Shown in pieces: positions 1-10,680 of a stretch of DNA of 64,000 bases. The stretch is from positions 2,386,001-2,450,000 of the forward strand of contig JACATO010000121.1 of the NCBI GenBank assembly GCA_018389105.1, read 5' to 3'. This stretch comes from Nautilus pompilius. Its lineage: Eukaryota; Mollusca; Cephalopoda; Nautilida; Nautilidae. Both the position numbers and the translations under genes were made by a program. The notes beneath the pieces were generated by a model. It was not told the origin of the DNA. It worked only from the letters and a program-made list of their open reading frames with translations, and made no database searches. The stretch's first letter is position 1, and every line of letters begins with the position of its first letter.

Positions 1-32
1 CGACAAAAAGCCTACAGTCCCCATCTGTTTCG

Positions 33-766
33 GTGACTGACTGCATCCCCATGATTGAGGGCCTCAGAGAAACGTTTGCTACATTTAGGAATAACTCGGA
101 CGGGGGATTTGAGAGAATCATCGGGCTTACTGATGACATCATGAAGAAAAATGTTGTGCGGAACTGGGACGTAGCGGGCGCACGTAACAGAAAACTACCT
201 GCCAGGTTTTCCGACTCGCATGCGACCTCGACTGTGGGCAGGTGTGCGCCCTTTAGGAGTGACTCGGATTTGCATTCCTTGTGGATTTCGATTCTTGACA
301 GACAGCTGATGGAACTTAACAACCGTTTTCAGATCGACTCCTAAGGAATAATGAAGGCTGCTGCCCGCATCATACGTGCTTGGTCAGATGGAAATATTAC
401 AGGCTCTCCGAGCAAGCACTATGGACTTGGCGTGGAAGGGCCTGAACTAACAGTATTTGGACAACTGCTCAAACGAAAGATGGATGGGGGTCACTTGTAC
501 CCGTCCCTAATTGAAGTCTTAGACTCGTGTGATAAAGATGTTTTCCCCAACATGAGCAGTTTGCTTCGTGTTTTTATCACATCGCCTGTTACAGGCTGTT
601 CTGTGGAGGGCCTGTTTCCAACAGTAAACAGGATAAAATCCAGCAACAGAGCAACCATGCTCATAGAAAGACTGACTAGCCTCTCGTAAGAGAACTTACA
701 GAGACATTGGACTCTGATGAAATCATTGAGGCATTAAAGACAAAACCAGGCCGTCTTGCCCTTTAA
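33..766 (+). pseudogene. hAT-family transposase relic, C-terminal part
   Basis: This is the C-terminal end of a hAT-type transposase, the DUF4371/ZMYM1-like branch as I recall it. The reading frame runs in from the left edge; the only start in view is a GTG at 33, so the 5' part is probably outside the window. The segment KLPARFSD is followed by an in-frame TAA at 342-344, after which the same frame continues from about 351. Near its end, the stretch SPVTGCSVEGLFPTVNRIKSS corresponds to the hAT dimerisation signature (a C-S-x-E-R-x-F-S-like core, here degraded to CSVEGLF). A second frame break near 686 precedes a typical basic tail ending GRLAL and a stop at 764-766. With at least two lesions it cannot be functional. 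The family is assigned from motif pattern only. Confidence 0.7.
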
Positions 767-978
767 GCTGCTAACTGCACAGGTAGGCACTTTTATACTG
801 TGCTATGACTATGGTGTAGAGGAGTGGAGAGTTATGCATTGTTAAATATTTGTGGGGGTGTACATCAATCTGACCTACTCTCGTGCTGTAGAGAAAATCA
901 ACGTGGCACGCCCAGAGTCTTTTTTCTGGCTACGCTAGTGCATGCTACATGACAGTATTTCTAGATGGCTGATGTCCC

Positions 979-1290
979 TTAATAGCGGACACTATTTTCT
1001 GTTTTATTCTTTTGTTCCATCTCGAAGAGGGTTCCGTGTGTTTGGTGAGTACGCCACTTACCCGGAACGATGCTGTTGTTGCTGCTGCCTTTTGATCTCA
1101 CACTGGGCATTGTAAAAACAATAACTGCTGTCCAGTGAGCCGAGACTTTCTTCTTTCGAAGTTCATTTCTAGTTGGAAAATCGCTTTCGTGGCTCTTGCG
1201 AACAGTTTTAAAATGCCTTTCCACGTTTCCTTTTTTGGTAAAATCTGTACATGCGAAGCAGATAAAACGAACACATTCTGAATTATTCAT
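979..1290 (-). pseudogene. possible N-terminal zinc-finger fragment of a hAT-type transposase
   Basis: A 103-codon minus-strand ORF begins at an ATG at 1290. It contains CVRFICFACTDF, then NVERHFKTVRKSH, then DFPTRNELRKKKV. A Cys-x2-Cys pair, a basic NxxRHF helix and a later His, followed by a DFP..(S/E)xLRxxK(L/V) segment, is the layout of the degenerate BED/C2H2 finger at the start of many ZBED5/GTF2IRD2-like hAT transposases. No transposase body follows downstream on the minus strand. It lies inverted relative to the relic at 33-766, so the two are probably separate insertions. The rest of the ORF (residues ~50-103) is low-complexity and probably not meaningful. Confidence 0.35.
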
Positions 1291-4200
1291 CGTAAAAAAA
1301 AAATATTCTTTCTCCCACTCAGCATAAAAACGATGTCTCTGTTTTCTCAGCTCTCGTTCCAGGAGTTAGATTTCAATTTAGTCTTGTTGTTTGTTGTTTG
1401 TTTTTTTAAATAAGTAAAATGTACTTGCGGTCTAATAACGACTTAGTATCCAAGTTTTTTTTTTCTCTGTAGGGTCAGTATTGACCAGTATATTCGCCGA
1501 TTATTACCCCTTGGATTTTTTCAAGAAGAGCGGATGGCAAATGGAGACAATCTGAGCGTTGGAAATTTACCAGCATAAAAACTGCAGTAAACGGGAGAGA
1601 ACTCCTTGATTCCAGTTCAATAAGTAATCTCCCTTGAATTTCCGCGAACATGACTTTTTTTGAAAGTTCATGCGATCTACTAGAATTTAATTCACGAGCG
1701 CCCTCCTGGCCGCCCTTGATCCTGGAGGCTTGACTTCAGTTACAACTTATAATGTATTCATTTAATAAGTTTAAAATGAGTCTTCGAAAAATGTGATTTG
1801 CTTGCGAATTCGTAGCCCTTTTAATGCCTTTAGCGGATGCAGTAAGAAATTCCAGACGTGACTGATCCCAAATTACAGTTTCTATTTTAAATTCCAAAAT
1901 TGAGTGATGGAAAATATTTTTATCAAGAAAACTGCCGCAAAACGAAAATTTTAAAATATATATTCAAGGATTATCTGAAGGCCAACCAAACGGATCAAAT
2001 TATTAAATATTTTTAATTAAATTTATACAAAGTTCAGCGGAATCCGTCGTTTTTTTAAGTTAGTCCAGATTTAAAAGCAGCATTCCACTTCATCAGCTTC
2101 ACTAGGAAGAGAATCTCGTGTGGAGAGGATCAGTGGGAACACGAGGAAGACGGTCCTCGCTCCAAGATGCTTTATTTGTGACACGCAAAGTTTTGAATCA
2201 GAATTGTTACCTCCCCTTTTTTTTTCAATTGTCTCCTCGTAATAAGAATATATAAGGTTTACAGCGTGATTAATCTTCTTTCAGCCTCTAAGTAACTTCA
2301 AAACGACTACAAAAGCATCAGTATTTGCAGGATAATTTTGGTTAAAAGAAAACCTTGATTTTTGCATTAACTAATCTGTCTTTACTTTTCTGATTGTCTG
2401 TTTAAATCAAAAGAAATCAGTTCCTCGAAGTCAACAGGTGTAACCTGATTGGGGGGGACTCATATAATTTCTTTCATAAAACTTACGTTTGAAGTCTATC
2501 GTTTCTTTATGGATTCTACTAAAATGATTTACTCTTAAACCCAAATTTAAATCAAGTGCGGAATATTTATCCCTAATGATAAGAACATGACGGTAACTGA
2601 TCGGTTGTTAAATACAGAAGAATCCGGTTCTTGGCTGTTATCGTTAACAGCTTGGAATCTCAAATAAGAAGAGATGCGGGCTTTTCTGCTTTTTTACTGA
2701 AATAGTCATCCGCCAGTCAGAATTAGTGAGTTGTGGAACTGCAATCGAATTAACCCCCTCCCCACCGTCTGCTCGTATAACCATTGTTATCGATCTCTTT
2801 ACTCTCAAGCATCTCAACAGACAGATTCTAGTTGCTGCTGGTTGTACAGCCCTATACGAGCCATGTACAGAGCCCTGTCTTCTAAACTTCGCGTTAATAT
2901 CGACTTCTTCGCCAGATAATTTCATTCTTCATTGCTTACGCTAATTTTTATATTCTTCGCAAAATGCAAAGATTTTGGTTTAGGAAATGTTAAAAAAAAA
3001 AACAAAGGTTACCATTGGGATTTCACTTTTCTATCAGGTCTTCTATTACATCCTACACTAGCATCTGCAGCCGCTTCGGTCGCGACACTGATTCAATCGG
3101 TGTGACCTTGCTAAAGTCATCGTGGCTGCTGGTGCTTGATCCGGATAAAGTACAAGTCTCAACTTCTTTACTGTTTACAATATATTTAATGTAAATAAGT
3201 GCAAAATTTTGTTATTTTTCAGACTCGGCATAATTTGTATTATCAGGTTTAAAAGTTCTCTGAACAATATCCCAGTTTTATATGACAGAAAATGCACACC
3301 TTGATTTGGAATTTTTGTATTGATTTGTGGGTTGTTTAAGATTTCCCCCGTTCTAGGCTCGTACTCATAAAAGTCTTTATTTGTAGCTTCATCATTCATC
3401 AGATTTTCTGCCATGTCAGTATATTTAATCTTATATACAAAATTCCATAAACAATCCTGTTGGTTCTACAGTGGTGTTATCCGATTTTTAACAGCTTTCT
3501 CCATTTTTAGCTGATTTACAGTTTTTCCTAACTCTTATGTAGGTTTTTTTGGTTCCCGATTCATCAGTTAAAGGATTTCATCCTTGGATACTCTTTGGAA
3601 ACACTGATCCGAAACGATGATGAGCTGTATGACTCGAGAGATGTTTGTTTTCAGGAGGCCGTCACGAGGCACTTCCACCGTCTCGTTTTCTAGCTCAGGA
3701 ATCAAGTTCAGCTTCAGTATTAGTTCGGAATTTTCGAAAGCGGAAAGATCTTTCACCGACCGCCTCTTCCTTCAAACTTTCGAACCATTCTGCGGAAAAC
3801 CAGCGATTAGAACTGCCGGGAAGAGCGGCGGGGCGTAGCCGGGCGACACGTTTCGTCTCGTCCACCTTTGCCGTTGCCACACCCGCTGTCGCAGCAGTGT
3901 TTGGAACATGCGGTAGCTGCGTCGTGCTTTCCCACCGGTCCAACGCCTTCTCAAAAGTCCGAGCGCCTCTTTCCCGTGACTTCCAACTCAGCTCGTTTAG
4001 AATTGGACAAAAGAAAATGTCAGCTTTCCATTAATCAACTGCCACCGTAAAACAAAGTTTTCCGAGTTAGACGCTTCTACTACCAGGAAATGAGAATCGC
4101 TCTCCTGGGGTCGCGAGCTGCAAAGAGTTAGTTCTTCGCCGCATCCTTCACTCCCGTCACGAGACCGGAGTATGTATTCTTGGCCACTAGACTTCGCGGT

Positions 4201-5010
4201 GAATGAGACACGGATTCCAAACATTGTTACTAACCGCCTCAGACATTTTTCTCGCATCTACGCCATTTACACCTGTCGTGTTCGTTGCACCATCACTTCG
4301 AATTCCTTTACAATTAGCCCGGTCCGGCTACTCGGTTGAGCGGTGCTCAGATTACTCGCGCCCTGGTTGTATCTGTTGGTAAAGTGAGAATCGACACAGC
4401 AGGTCTTCTTCCGTGAAGTCGCCTCGCCACGTGCTGCACCATTCGGGATATCAGTAATCTCGCTCTTCTACTCTGCAACATCTCTAACCGAGTTAGTGCT
4501 TTCTGTCACAAGCAGAATGGTTTAATTCCTTCCGCTTTCTTTAATTTTGATGCTTTAGACTCTCGTCTGCAAGCACCTTGCTACAAATAACATGCTAAGA
4601 CTGTAAATCTTGGTTTGCATCAGCACCATTAATGAAGTCATGTTTTGAGAAAGGAGTCGCTATAACTGTTTCGTCTACGATCTGGTTTTCTCCTTAGCGG
4701 GTGGTTCAAGCGACGCCATCTGCCCGTTATTTACTTGAAGTTCCTGTTGAGGACTCCCTGCAACAGGGATCGGGCCGGTACAGTAATATCTACGGCGTTT
4801 AGTAGATCCTGAAATAGTAGCCCACCTGGCAATTTTAGCATTCAGTGTAGATCTAGTTCGCTGTAACAGGCACTACATCGAGATTTAAGGTCGGAAAAAT
4901 AGCATTCACAGTGTTTAATGGTGGTGAAACACCGAAGGGTCACTCTCTTCCTACCCCTTCTCCGGGTATTTAACGTGACTTCTACTCTCCAACTCACTCG
5001 TGAGCCACCT
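1291..5010. other. gene-poor stretch; no recognisable gene
   Basis: I see no family-recognisable ORF here. The first two-thirds is AT-rich with many stops. From about 3,600 to 4,960 the DNA becomes CpG-rich and several 60-130-codon ORFs open on both strands (for example 3645-4034 plus and 3997-4257 minus), but none resembles a known protein. They could be a decayed element or a CpG-rich promoter region. Confidence 0.5.
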
Positions 5011-5452
5011 CCTCAGTAGAGCTGTTCTAGTTCTCTCCATCCTTACTCTTGAGGCATCAGTAGAGCTGTTCTAGTTCTCTCCATCCTTACTCTTGAGGCA
5101 TCAGTAGAGCTGTTCTAGTTCTCTCCATCCTTACTCTTGAGGCATCAGTAGAGCTGTTCTAGTTCTCTCCATCCTTACTCTTGAGGCATCAGTAGAGCTG
5201 TTCTAGTTCTCTCCATCCTTACTCTTGAGACATCAGTAGAGCTGTTCTAGTTCTCTCCATCCTTACTCTTGAGGCATCAGTAGAGCTGTTCTAGTTCTCT
5301 CCATCCTTACTCTTGAGACATCAGTAGAGTTGTTCTAGTTCTCTCCATCCTTACTCTTGAGGCATCAGTAGAGCTGTTCTAGTTCTCTCCATCCTTACTC
5401 TTGAGGCATCAGTAGAGCTGTTCTAGTTCTCTCCATCCTTACTCTTGAGGCA
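5011..5452. repeat. 44-bp minisatellite, about 10 copies
   Basis: A tandem array with a 44-bp period (units start near 5011, 5055, 5099, 5143 and so on to 5407). Each unit contains CAGTAGAGCTGTTCTAGTTC followed by TCTCCATCCTTACTCTTGAG. Units are almost identical. Two carry GAGACATC in place of GAGGCATC and one has GTTGTTC in place of GCTGTTC. The period is not a multiple of three, so it is not a coding repeat. The homogeneity points to recent expansion. Confidence 0.95.
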
Positions 5453-5728
5453 CCTGCTTTCTGTTAGAGGTACACCTAAAAAAAAAGGTTTACATTTCGA
5501 TGTATCTGCTAATTCCTTGTCGTTATGTTGTATTATTTTTGCGATAGTCGTTCCTTTTAAACAGATTACTATTTTACTTCCTCCGGTTACAGAGTTGTCT
5601 TGTATTATTGGCTATTTTATACAGTTTCCTTTTACTGCGAATTTTATGCAAAACGCAACGCCACAGTCATCTCATCTGTTTACCTGTTCATTCGTTTATT
5701 GATTTCTTAGAGTTTTTTTGTTTTTTTT
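5453..5728. other. AT-rich spacer between minisatellite and LINE relic
   Basis: No gene or structured repeat is visible. An ORF begins at 5445 on the plus strand, but its sequence is hydrophobic low-complexity translation of T-rich DNA. Confidence 0.5.
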
Positions 5729-6233
5729 TTAATCTATAAACCTCTTGGAAGATATTCTGGCTTTCATTTCTATCGCTATCATTCGTAAAGATCTTAGTTC
5801 ACTGATTCTAGGCTTACAATTACTATTAACCTTTGTGTCAACCCCCTTACATCCGGAAAACTGTTGTGTGGTAATATTTAGACCAAAATGTACAGAATTG
5901 TGATTCCTGCTACCCAGAGGTTCAGAAACACGTACAATGTTGGGGAAAGAAACTATAACAAGGTCCAACAAGGCAGGTGAATTTACTCCTTCATAGAGAA
6001 AGAAATCATCAATAAACATGCAGCTGATCGATAGCGGTCCAGCTGTGTAAACCCAATTTATGTCTGGGAAAATACTTTTGATGACTCTTTATTGAATTTA
6101 ATTTACGTAGCTGTGAATTTACTTGTAAAATATCTATATCTGCACAATTAAGAATTAGATAATTTATTCCAATAGGAAAATCTGCACTTTTTCGTCGCAT
6201 GCCCCTTATGGGGGTGTTATTGGCATCAAACAA
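5729..6233 (-). pseudogene. non-LTR retrotransposon (LINE) endonuclease relic
   Basis: In the minus-strand reading, FIDDFFLYEGVNSPALLDLV, then VRVSEPLGSRNHNSVHFGL, matches the last part of a LINE apurinic-type endonuclease (EEP fold). There, a strand ending in ALLDLV is followed by a short loop and the SDHN/H catalytic-histidine motif; here the motif is degraded to SRNHNSV. The upstream ORF (6009-6233) probably continues the same domain in another frame. No reverse transcriptase is visible downstream, so this is a truncated, dead fragment. Its clade (CR1- or RTE-like) cannot be told. Confidence 0.55.
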
Positions 6234-7116
6234 TCGATTTACAGGTATAATTTAATACCTTAATTAACTCAACTCTAAAACAAATGAAATTGCGTATGCC
6301 TCCGATCTTTTTAGAATATATAAACTTTTCTCAGACAAACAGAAATTCCTTCAGTAATAAGGACTCTATTTCTGGAGCTCGTACTTTAAGACGAATCTGT
6401 GATTCCTGCAAGAGAATCGGAGCTGCCATTCTGTTAACAATATCGCGACTTCAGATACCTAACAGCCTACTGGTTTTACCAAGTACATCTTCATCTTGCT
6501 TCTGCCTCTTCAACATTCTGTTTTATCTTTCTTCCTTTTCTTTTTAACATTTGTAGCCAAATTGCTAACCAGATTGCATGGGTAAGCAAAACTAACTGGC
6601 TGCCACCAAGTCTGCTATTTATATGACCAGTCTTCCGAACTGTTTGCATCTGACTACAACCGTTTTACGCCATCGGTCCAGATGTCGGTCCGCCCTGCAT
6701 TACTCTAGATATTCTATATACTAAGTCGGGGCTGAGTGAACAGCAAGCAACAGAGTTTTGTTCCTAACAAACTTCAAAAAGAAAGTCATTCATCCGCGAA
6801 GTTTGGTACGTCTGTAAAATTTCGCGTCTCCAGCCATCTTTAGAGCTTACGGCCTGCAAGACAGTCAGCTGAACATTTCACCCACCGACCCTCAGTAGGT
6901 GGGATTTGCCACGAAGAAGAAAGAGCAACAGTGGCTTCATTAAAAGGGAGAAATTGGGTTGGGGCCGATATTCGAAGTCGGTTCGTGTTTCAAAAAAAAG
7001 CCTTACCTGCTCTTGTGGAGTTACATGACGGCATTCATGTCCACTCGCCCACACACACCAACCGGGGACGTAGATCCGACGTCCGCTGTCTGTACCGTCC
7101 GGGTTCTTTCGCTTCA
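6234..7116. other. no gene recognised; flank of the OTU gene promoter
   Basis: Short ORFs on both strands have no family resemblance. DNA becomes more GC- and CpG-rich from about 6,880 towards the OTU-gene promoter. Parts of 6,240-6,550 may still belong to the LINE relic, but I cannot align them. Confidence 0.4.
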
Positions 7117-7124
7117 TGACGTCA
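7117..7124. promoter_or_regulatory. CRE (TGACGTCA), distal, OTU gene
   Basis: A perfect 8-bp cAMP-response/ATF palindrome lies 203 bp upstream of the OTU-gene ATG. It pairs with a second one 66 bp further on. Its function is inferred from the motif only. Confidence 0.5.
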
Positions 7125-7181
7125 GGGAGCAAATTCCCCCGCCATCTCGGTTCGTGCGCCGTTCTCAGGCCCGATATGATT

Positions 7182-7191
7182 ATGACGTCAT
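7182..7191. promoter_or_regulatory. CRE palindrome ATGACGTCAT, proximal, OTU gene
   Basis: A perfect 10-bp palindrome around TGACGTCA. Nine bases downstream is a TATA-like TATTTAAA at 7200-7207, and the ATG follows at 7327. A CRE, a TATA-like box and a leader of about 100 nt make a plausible core promoter. The full consensus CRE is favoured by CREB/ATF/CREM factors (established knowledge), so cAMP-responsive or germ-cell expression is possible (inference). Confidence 0.55.
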
Positions 7192-7199
7192 AAAAAAAC

Positions 7200-7207
7200 T
7201 ATTTAAA
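7200..7207 (+). promoter_or_regulatory. TATA-like box of the OTU gene
   Basis: TATTTAAA just downstream of the proximal CRE and about 120 bp before the start codon, at a distance compatible with a short 5' leader. The surrounding A-runs make a chance match possible. Confidence 0.35.
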
Positions 7208-7326
7208 AAAAACCCCTCTTGTGGTTTCAAAGAAAATATTTCTTGAAAAACTGGGAGAGACAGAGAACAATTGGCAAAAGTTCGCTTCTGACCTATGGCC
7301 ACAAGTAATACAAGAAGGTTGTAAGA

Positions 7327-8049
7327 ATGGCGCATAACATTCCGATAAGGAACAGAAACACCTATTCCGCAGACCACTGGGACCCGCTAAGGGAGCAGTA
7401 TCCCGTAGAGGCAGGGGCGCAGGGAGAGCACATAGCGGGCCCCCTGACTTACTTCGGTCGGATGAACGGAAACAGGAGCGGCGCAAACATTTACAGGAGC
7501 TGGGGCGCCGAGGAGGGGTCGGTGTCCCCGGCCGGCCCCAACCCGAGGGACTGCACCTACAGCCAGCTCCAGCGCGATCTGCGGGCGGAAACCTACCCGA
7601 GGAAGATCGACGGCATCAAGGGCGACGGGAACTGCTTTTACAGGGCCCTCAGCAAGGAGTTCTCGGGCGACGAGAACTCGCACGAGAAAATGCGGTCGCT
7701 GATAGTCGGCTACATCCAGAGCCACAAGAACGAGTTCCGGAACTGCCCGCCGCCGGACAACCGGCGTCTCGAGGAACACCTCAGCGACATGAAGAACGAC
7801 GGGGAGTTCGCCACCGAGCTGGAGCTGGTGGCGGCCGCCAACGTCTTCAACGCCAATCTGTACGTGTACACGCCCATGGGGTACGCCTACAGGTGGCAGA
7901 AGATCGCCCCGTTCGACGGAAAGAGCGTGGACCGGTACATCACCCTCTGCCACACGAACAAGATCCACTTCGACCGAATCGTGCCACTCGACAACGTGCC
8001 CAACAACGAGTACCCGCCACCCGACTGTGCACTCACCCCAGACTACTAA
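7327..8049 (+). CDS. OTU-domain cysteine protease (putative deubiquitinase), intronless
   Basis: A complete 240-aa protein. Residues ~1-90 are a basic, Gly/Arg-rich tail of low predicted order. Residues ~94-222 form an OTU domain: DGIKGDGNCFYRALS gives catalytic Asp100 and Cys103, and CHTNKIHFDRIVPL carries the expected catalytic His214. OTU enzymes cleave ubiquitin from ubiquitin chains or conjugates, mostly in the cytosol. There is no signal peptide or membrane segment. The ATG at 7327 sits in a good context (AAGAATGG) and upstream frames are closed. The ORF is visibly GC-rich, with strong G/C at third positions, unlike the AT-rich flanks. It has no introns, and AATAAA lies 100 nt after the stop. 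Either a retrogene or an intronless expanded OTU family is possible. The family and catalytic residues are clear; the substrate is unknown. Confidence 0.88.
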   Translation: MAHNIPIRNRNTYSADHWDPLREQYPVEAGAQGEHIAGPLTYFGRMNGNRSGANIYRSWGAEEGSVSPAGPNPRDCTYSQLQRDLRAETYPRKIDGIKGDGNCFYRALSKEFSGDENSHEKMRSLIVGYIQSHKNEFRNCPPPDNRRLEEHLSDMKNDGEFATELELVAAANVFNANLYVYTPMGYAYRWQKIAPFDGKSVDRYITLCHTNKIHFDRIVPLDNVPNNEYPPPDCALTPDY

Positions 8050-8149
8050 ACACGACGTCAGCACACCACAAGAGGAAGTAGAACCCCGACACGATCCCCC
8101 CTCTTTTTTTTTTCCAGTTCGTTGTAAAAACTTTAAACGGTTTGTTCGA

Positions 8150-8155
8150 AATAAA
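8150..8155 (+). terminator. polyadenylation signal of the OTU gene
   Basis: AATAAA 101 nt after the OTU stop codon, following a T-rich stretch. It marks a short 3' UTR and supports the ORF being transcribed. Confidence 0.6.
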
Positions 8156-9570
8156 GTCAGTAAAACTGGAGCGGCTGTTTGTGACGGGCGAAAAGGCGAC
8201 ACGTGGCCGACTAACCATTCCTACACCGGCACTGGATGGGTTAACGGGTTAATTTTACCGGTAAAGCTAATACTAGCGACAGGAGCCGGCATCAGATGTG
8301 TAATACGGTGTCAGGTGTTATGTGACACGTGAGAAAAGTACAGGTGGTGATGCTGTAGCAAACAAGATCTGTTAAACAGGGCCTGCAGTTCTGGTTCCTT
8401 ATTGCGATCGTTAGTTCGCTTGTCCAGTTTAGGAAATACACCAAGTTGCGGTTTTCTAAACGATCGTAGTTGTACAGCGCCGAGAGTGTAATATGTGAAT
8501 ACACAGCTCTTCCCTTCTGGCTTTCTGAGCCCTAAAGGGGTCCGCGAGTCGAAAACCTTTCAGACAGCAGAATGAACCACATATCTGTAAATCTTAGCTT
8601 AGCGTTAAGGCGGAAAACCGAACTGGGTTCTCGCTTACACTGCTGTTTATAAACATACGTGGGAAGGTGTTCTGGAGATCGCTGCGTGAATCTGGGTGCA
8701 TTTGCCTGTCCTCCTGCAAACAGCCCGGGTTATCTGACATCCTTAATGGTGATGGAAGATAGCCACCAGCGCAGGATGGTGGTCTTCGGCTCGTATATAC
8801 TGATACATTTATAACGTACAAGTTGCCTTTGACTGAACGTTTTTTTTTTTTTTGTTTTTTTTTCATTTTCTTAGCGATGAAACCGGTCGTTATATTTTAA
8901 GATAATTCTAATAGAAATACGAGATCTTCTCTGCTCTGGCGCTTTCTAAGCAGTTAGTTATTAGTGGTTCTGTTGGTACGTTCAAAGTCTGCGGCTCAAG
9001 CGCCTACAGGCACCGCCAACACACCTATCCTCCACTAGAACCAATGGTCTGTGCCACTTCTATTCAATGATGGGTTCAGAGATTAAATTTACTGGCCACA
9101 AATCATAAGATGAACATAAAAAATAATTAAGCACTTTCGTGTAAACTTCGAGCAGCATCATTCTGCTCTATGGGCTCTCGGAGTAGATAAACGAGGTGAA
9201 AAGTAGAAACACGTGCGGACACCGGAAAGACAGACAGACAGACAGACAGTCAGCGCCGTCGCCAAGTCGTTTGTGGGTTTTGTTGCCTCTTTTTCCTCTC
9301 TTTTTAGTATAAGAGCTCTGGTGTCGCTTGTGCACGGTTGAAAAACATCGGAAGTTGAAATATTTTAAATCTCCCTTCAAAAAACTGGCACGTAGTCGAA
9401 AAAGAAAAAAAAATATTTTTAGTTCTGAAGTGAAGTACTGCATCAATTTTTTTTTTAATGACTTCAGCAGTCTCTTGATAGGGATTATCAGGGCTGAGGA
9501 AGACGAAAGTAATGCTTTCGAAACGTCGCTTTGGAACCGCGCTAACATCTCACCAAAACAGTACAGATAA
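8156..9570. other. no gene recognised
   Basis: Many short ORFs, none with family resemblance. There is a TTTACCGGTAAA palindrome near 8,256 and a CAGACAGACAGACAGACAG run near 9,230. Near 9,490-9,530 lies a CTGAGGA...GAAACGTC motif, discussed in the findings as a possible retroelement ribozyme relic. Confidence 0.5.
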
Positions 9571-9572
9571 CT

Positions 9573-9754
<182 letters not shown>

Positions 9755-9830
9755 CAAGCTGCACAAGTTTCCTTTCGAATCAGGAAGAATTCTTGAAATT
9801 TTACTTTATAGTCCTAAACTCTGAAAAATA

Positions 9831-10680
9831 TTAGGTTGTCACAGAAGTTCTGTCGGTTATTTTACTGCATCAAGGAGACTTCATATCGTCATTGAACGTG
9901 AAGCTTATTAACCAAAGTCAGTTCCATTACAATCAATACACTTCTGCCAACGAGTTACAAGTGCATTATACCATTTTGAAAAAAATCTGGATTTATGGAG
10001 TCGATAAACTGTTGGAAAGCAGTTTCATTTGCTACTTGTTTGGAGAAGGATTTTATATGGAGGAAGCTGTCGAGGTGTTTGGAAAGGTGGTAGTCTGTGG
10101 GAGAAAGGTCTGGTGAATAGGCTGGTTGAGGGAGAACTTTGTACCCCAATGTGTGCAGTTTCTGAAGAGTCACCAGGATGAGCGTTGTCATGGAGCAGGA
10201 TTGGGCCTCTACCATTCACCAATGGCGGCTGTCGTTGGGAGAGTTTCTGATGAACAACGTTTAATTCACAACAGTACCTTTCAGCTGTGATGGTTTTTGT
10301 TTCTTATGACAATTGAAGAGCAGATCTCCAATCGACGATTTTGTTGTTCATTCAACTCGTGAGGCACCCACTATTCCAGCCTTTTCACCTGGCTGATTGC
10401 GTCAAGGTGCCGGGAAACAGTTGCAGTGCTCACGTCAAGCTTTCAGAAGGTTGTCATCACAGCTGGAAGGACGTCCGCTGCGTTCCTTATCTTCGAGGCT
10501 CACATCTGATTGAAACTTTGCAAACCATCGTCGTGCTGTCCGCTCACTCGCTGTGTCCTCGCCTCATGCCTGCCTAATGTTACCAGTTGCCTTGCGCGCT
10601 CTGTAGCCTGGTTTGAACTCGTGGAGCAAAATGGCACAAAAGCTTTTCTATCCGCTCTTCATTCAGAGCCCTGAAACAAA
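9831..10680 (-). mobile_element. mariner-type DNA transposon relic, internally deleted
   Basis: The minus-strand conceptual translation, across frame breaks, gives the mariner transposase order. It starts with a helix-turn-helix ending SERTARRWFAKFQ, then SLEDKERSGRPSS (linker with the GRP motif). Next come a segment resembling WVPHEL, RRLEICSS, then TITAERYCCEL, GPILLHDNAHP (second catalytic Asp) and YSPDLSPTDYH (third Asp of the DD34D triad). The part carrying the first catalytic Asp (normally a TGDEKW-like motif) is missing at about 10,310, where RNKN-like sequence joins directly to TITAE. TTAGGTTGTCACAGAAGTTC at 9831 looks like the 3' terminal repeat. No matching 5' end is evident near 10,680, so the 5' edge is approximate. 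The copy is dead. Confidence 0.85.

Noticed and set aside
3568..4257. Overlapping ORFs on both strands (3645-4034 plus, 3997-4257 minus and others)
   Set aside because: CpG-rich DNA with few stops; no motif, no coherent gene model and no splice pattern supporting them.
7387..8202. 271-codon minus-strand ORF opposite the OTU gene
   Set aside because: Shadow ORF of a GC-rich gene with G/C-rich third positions; no domain, and the opposite strand encodes a complete OTU protein.
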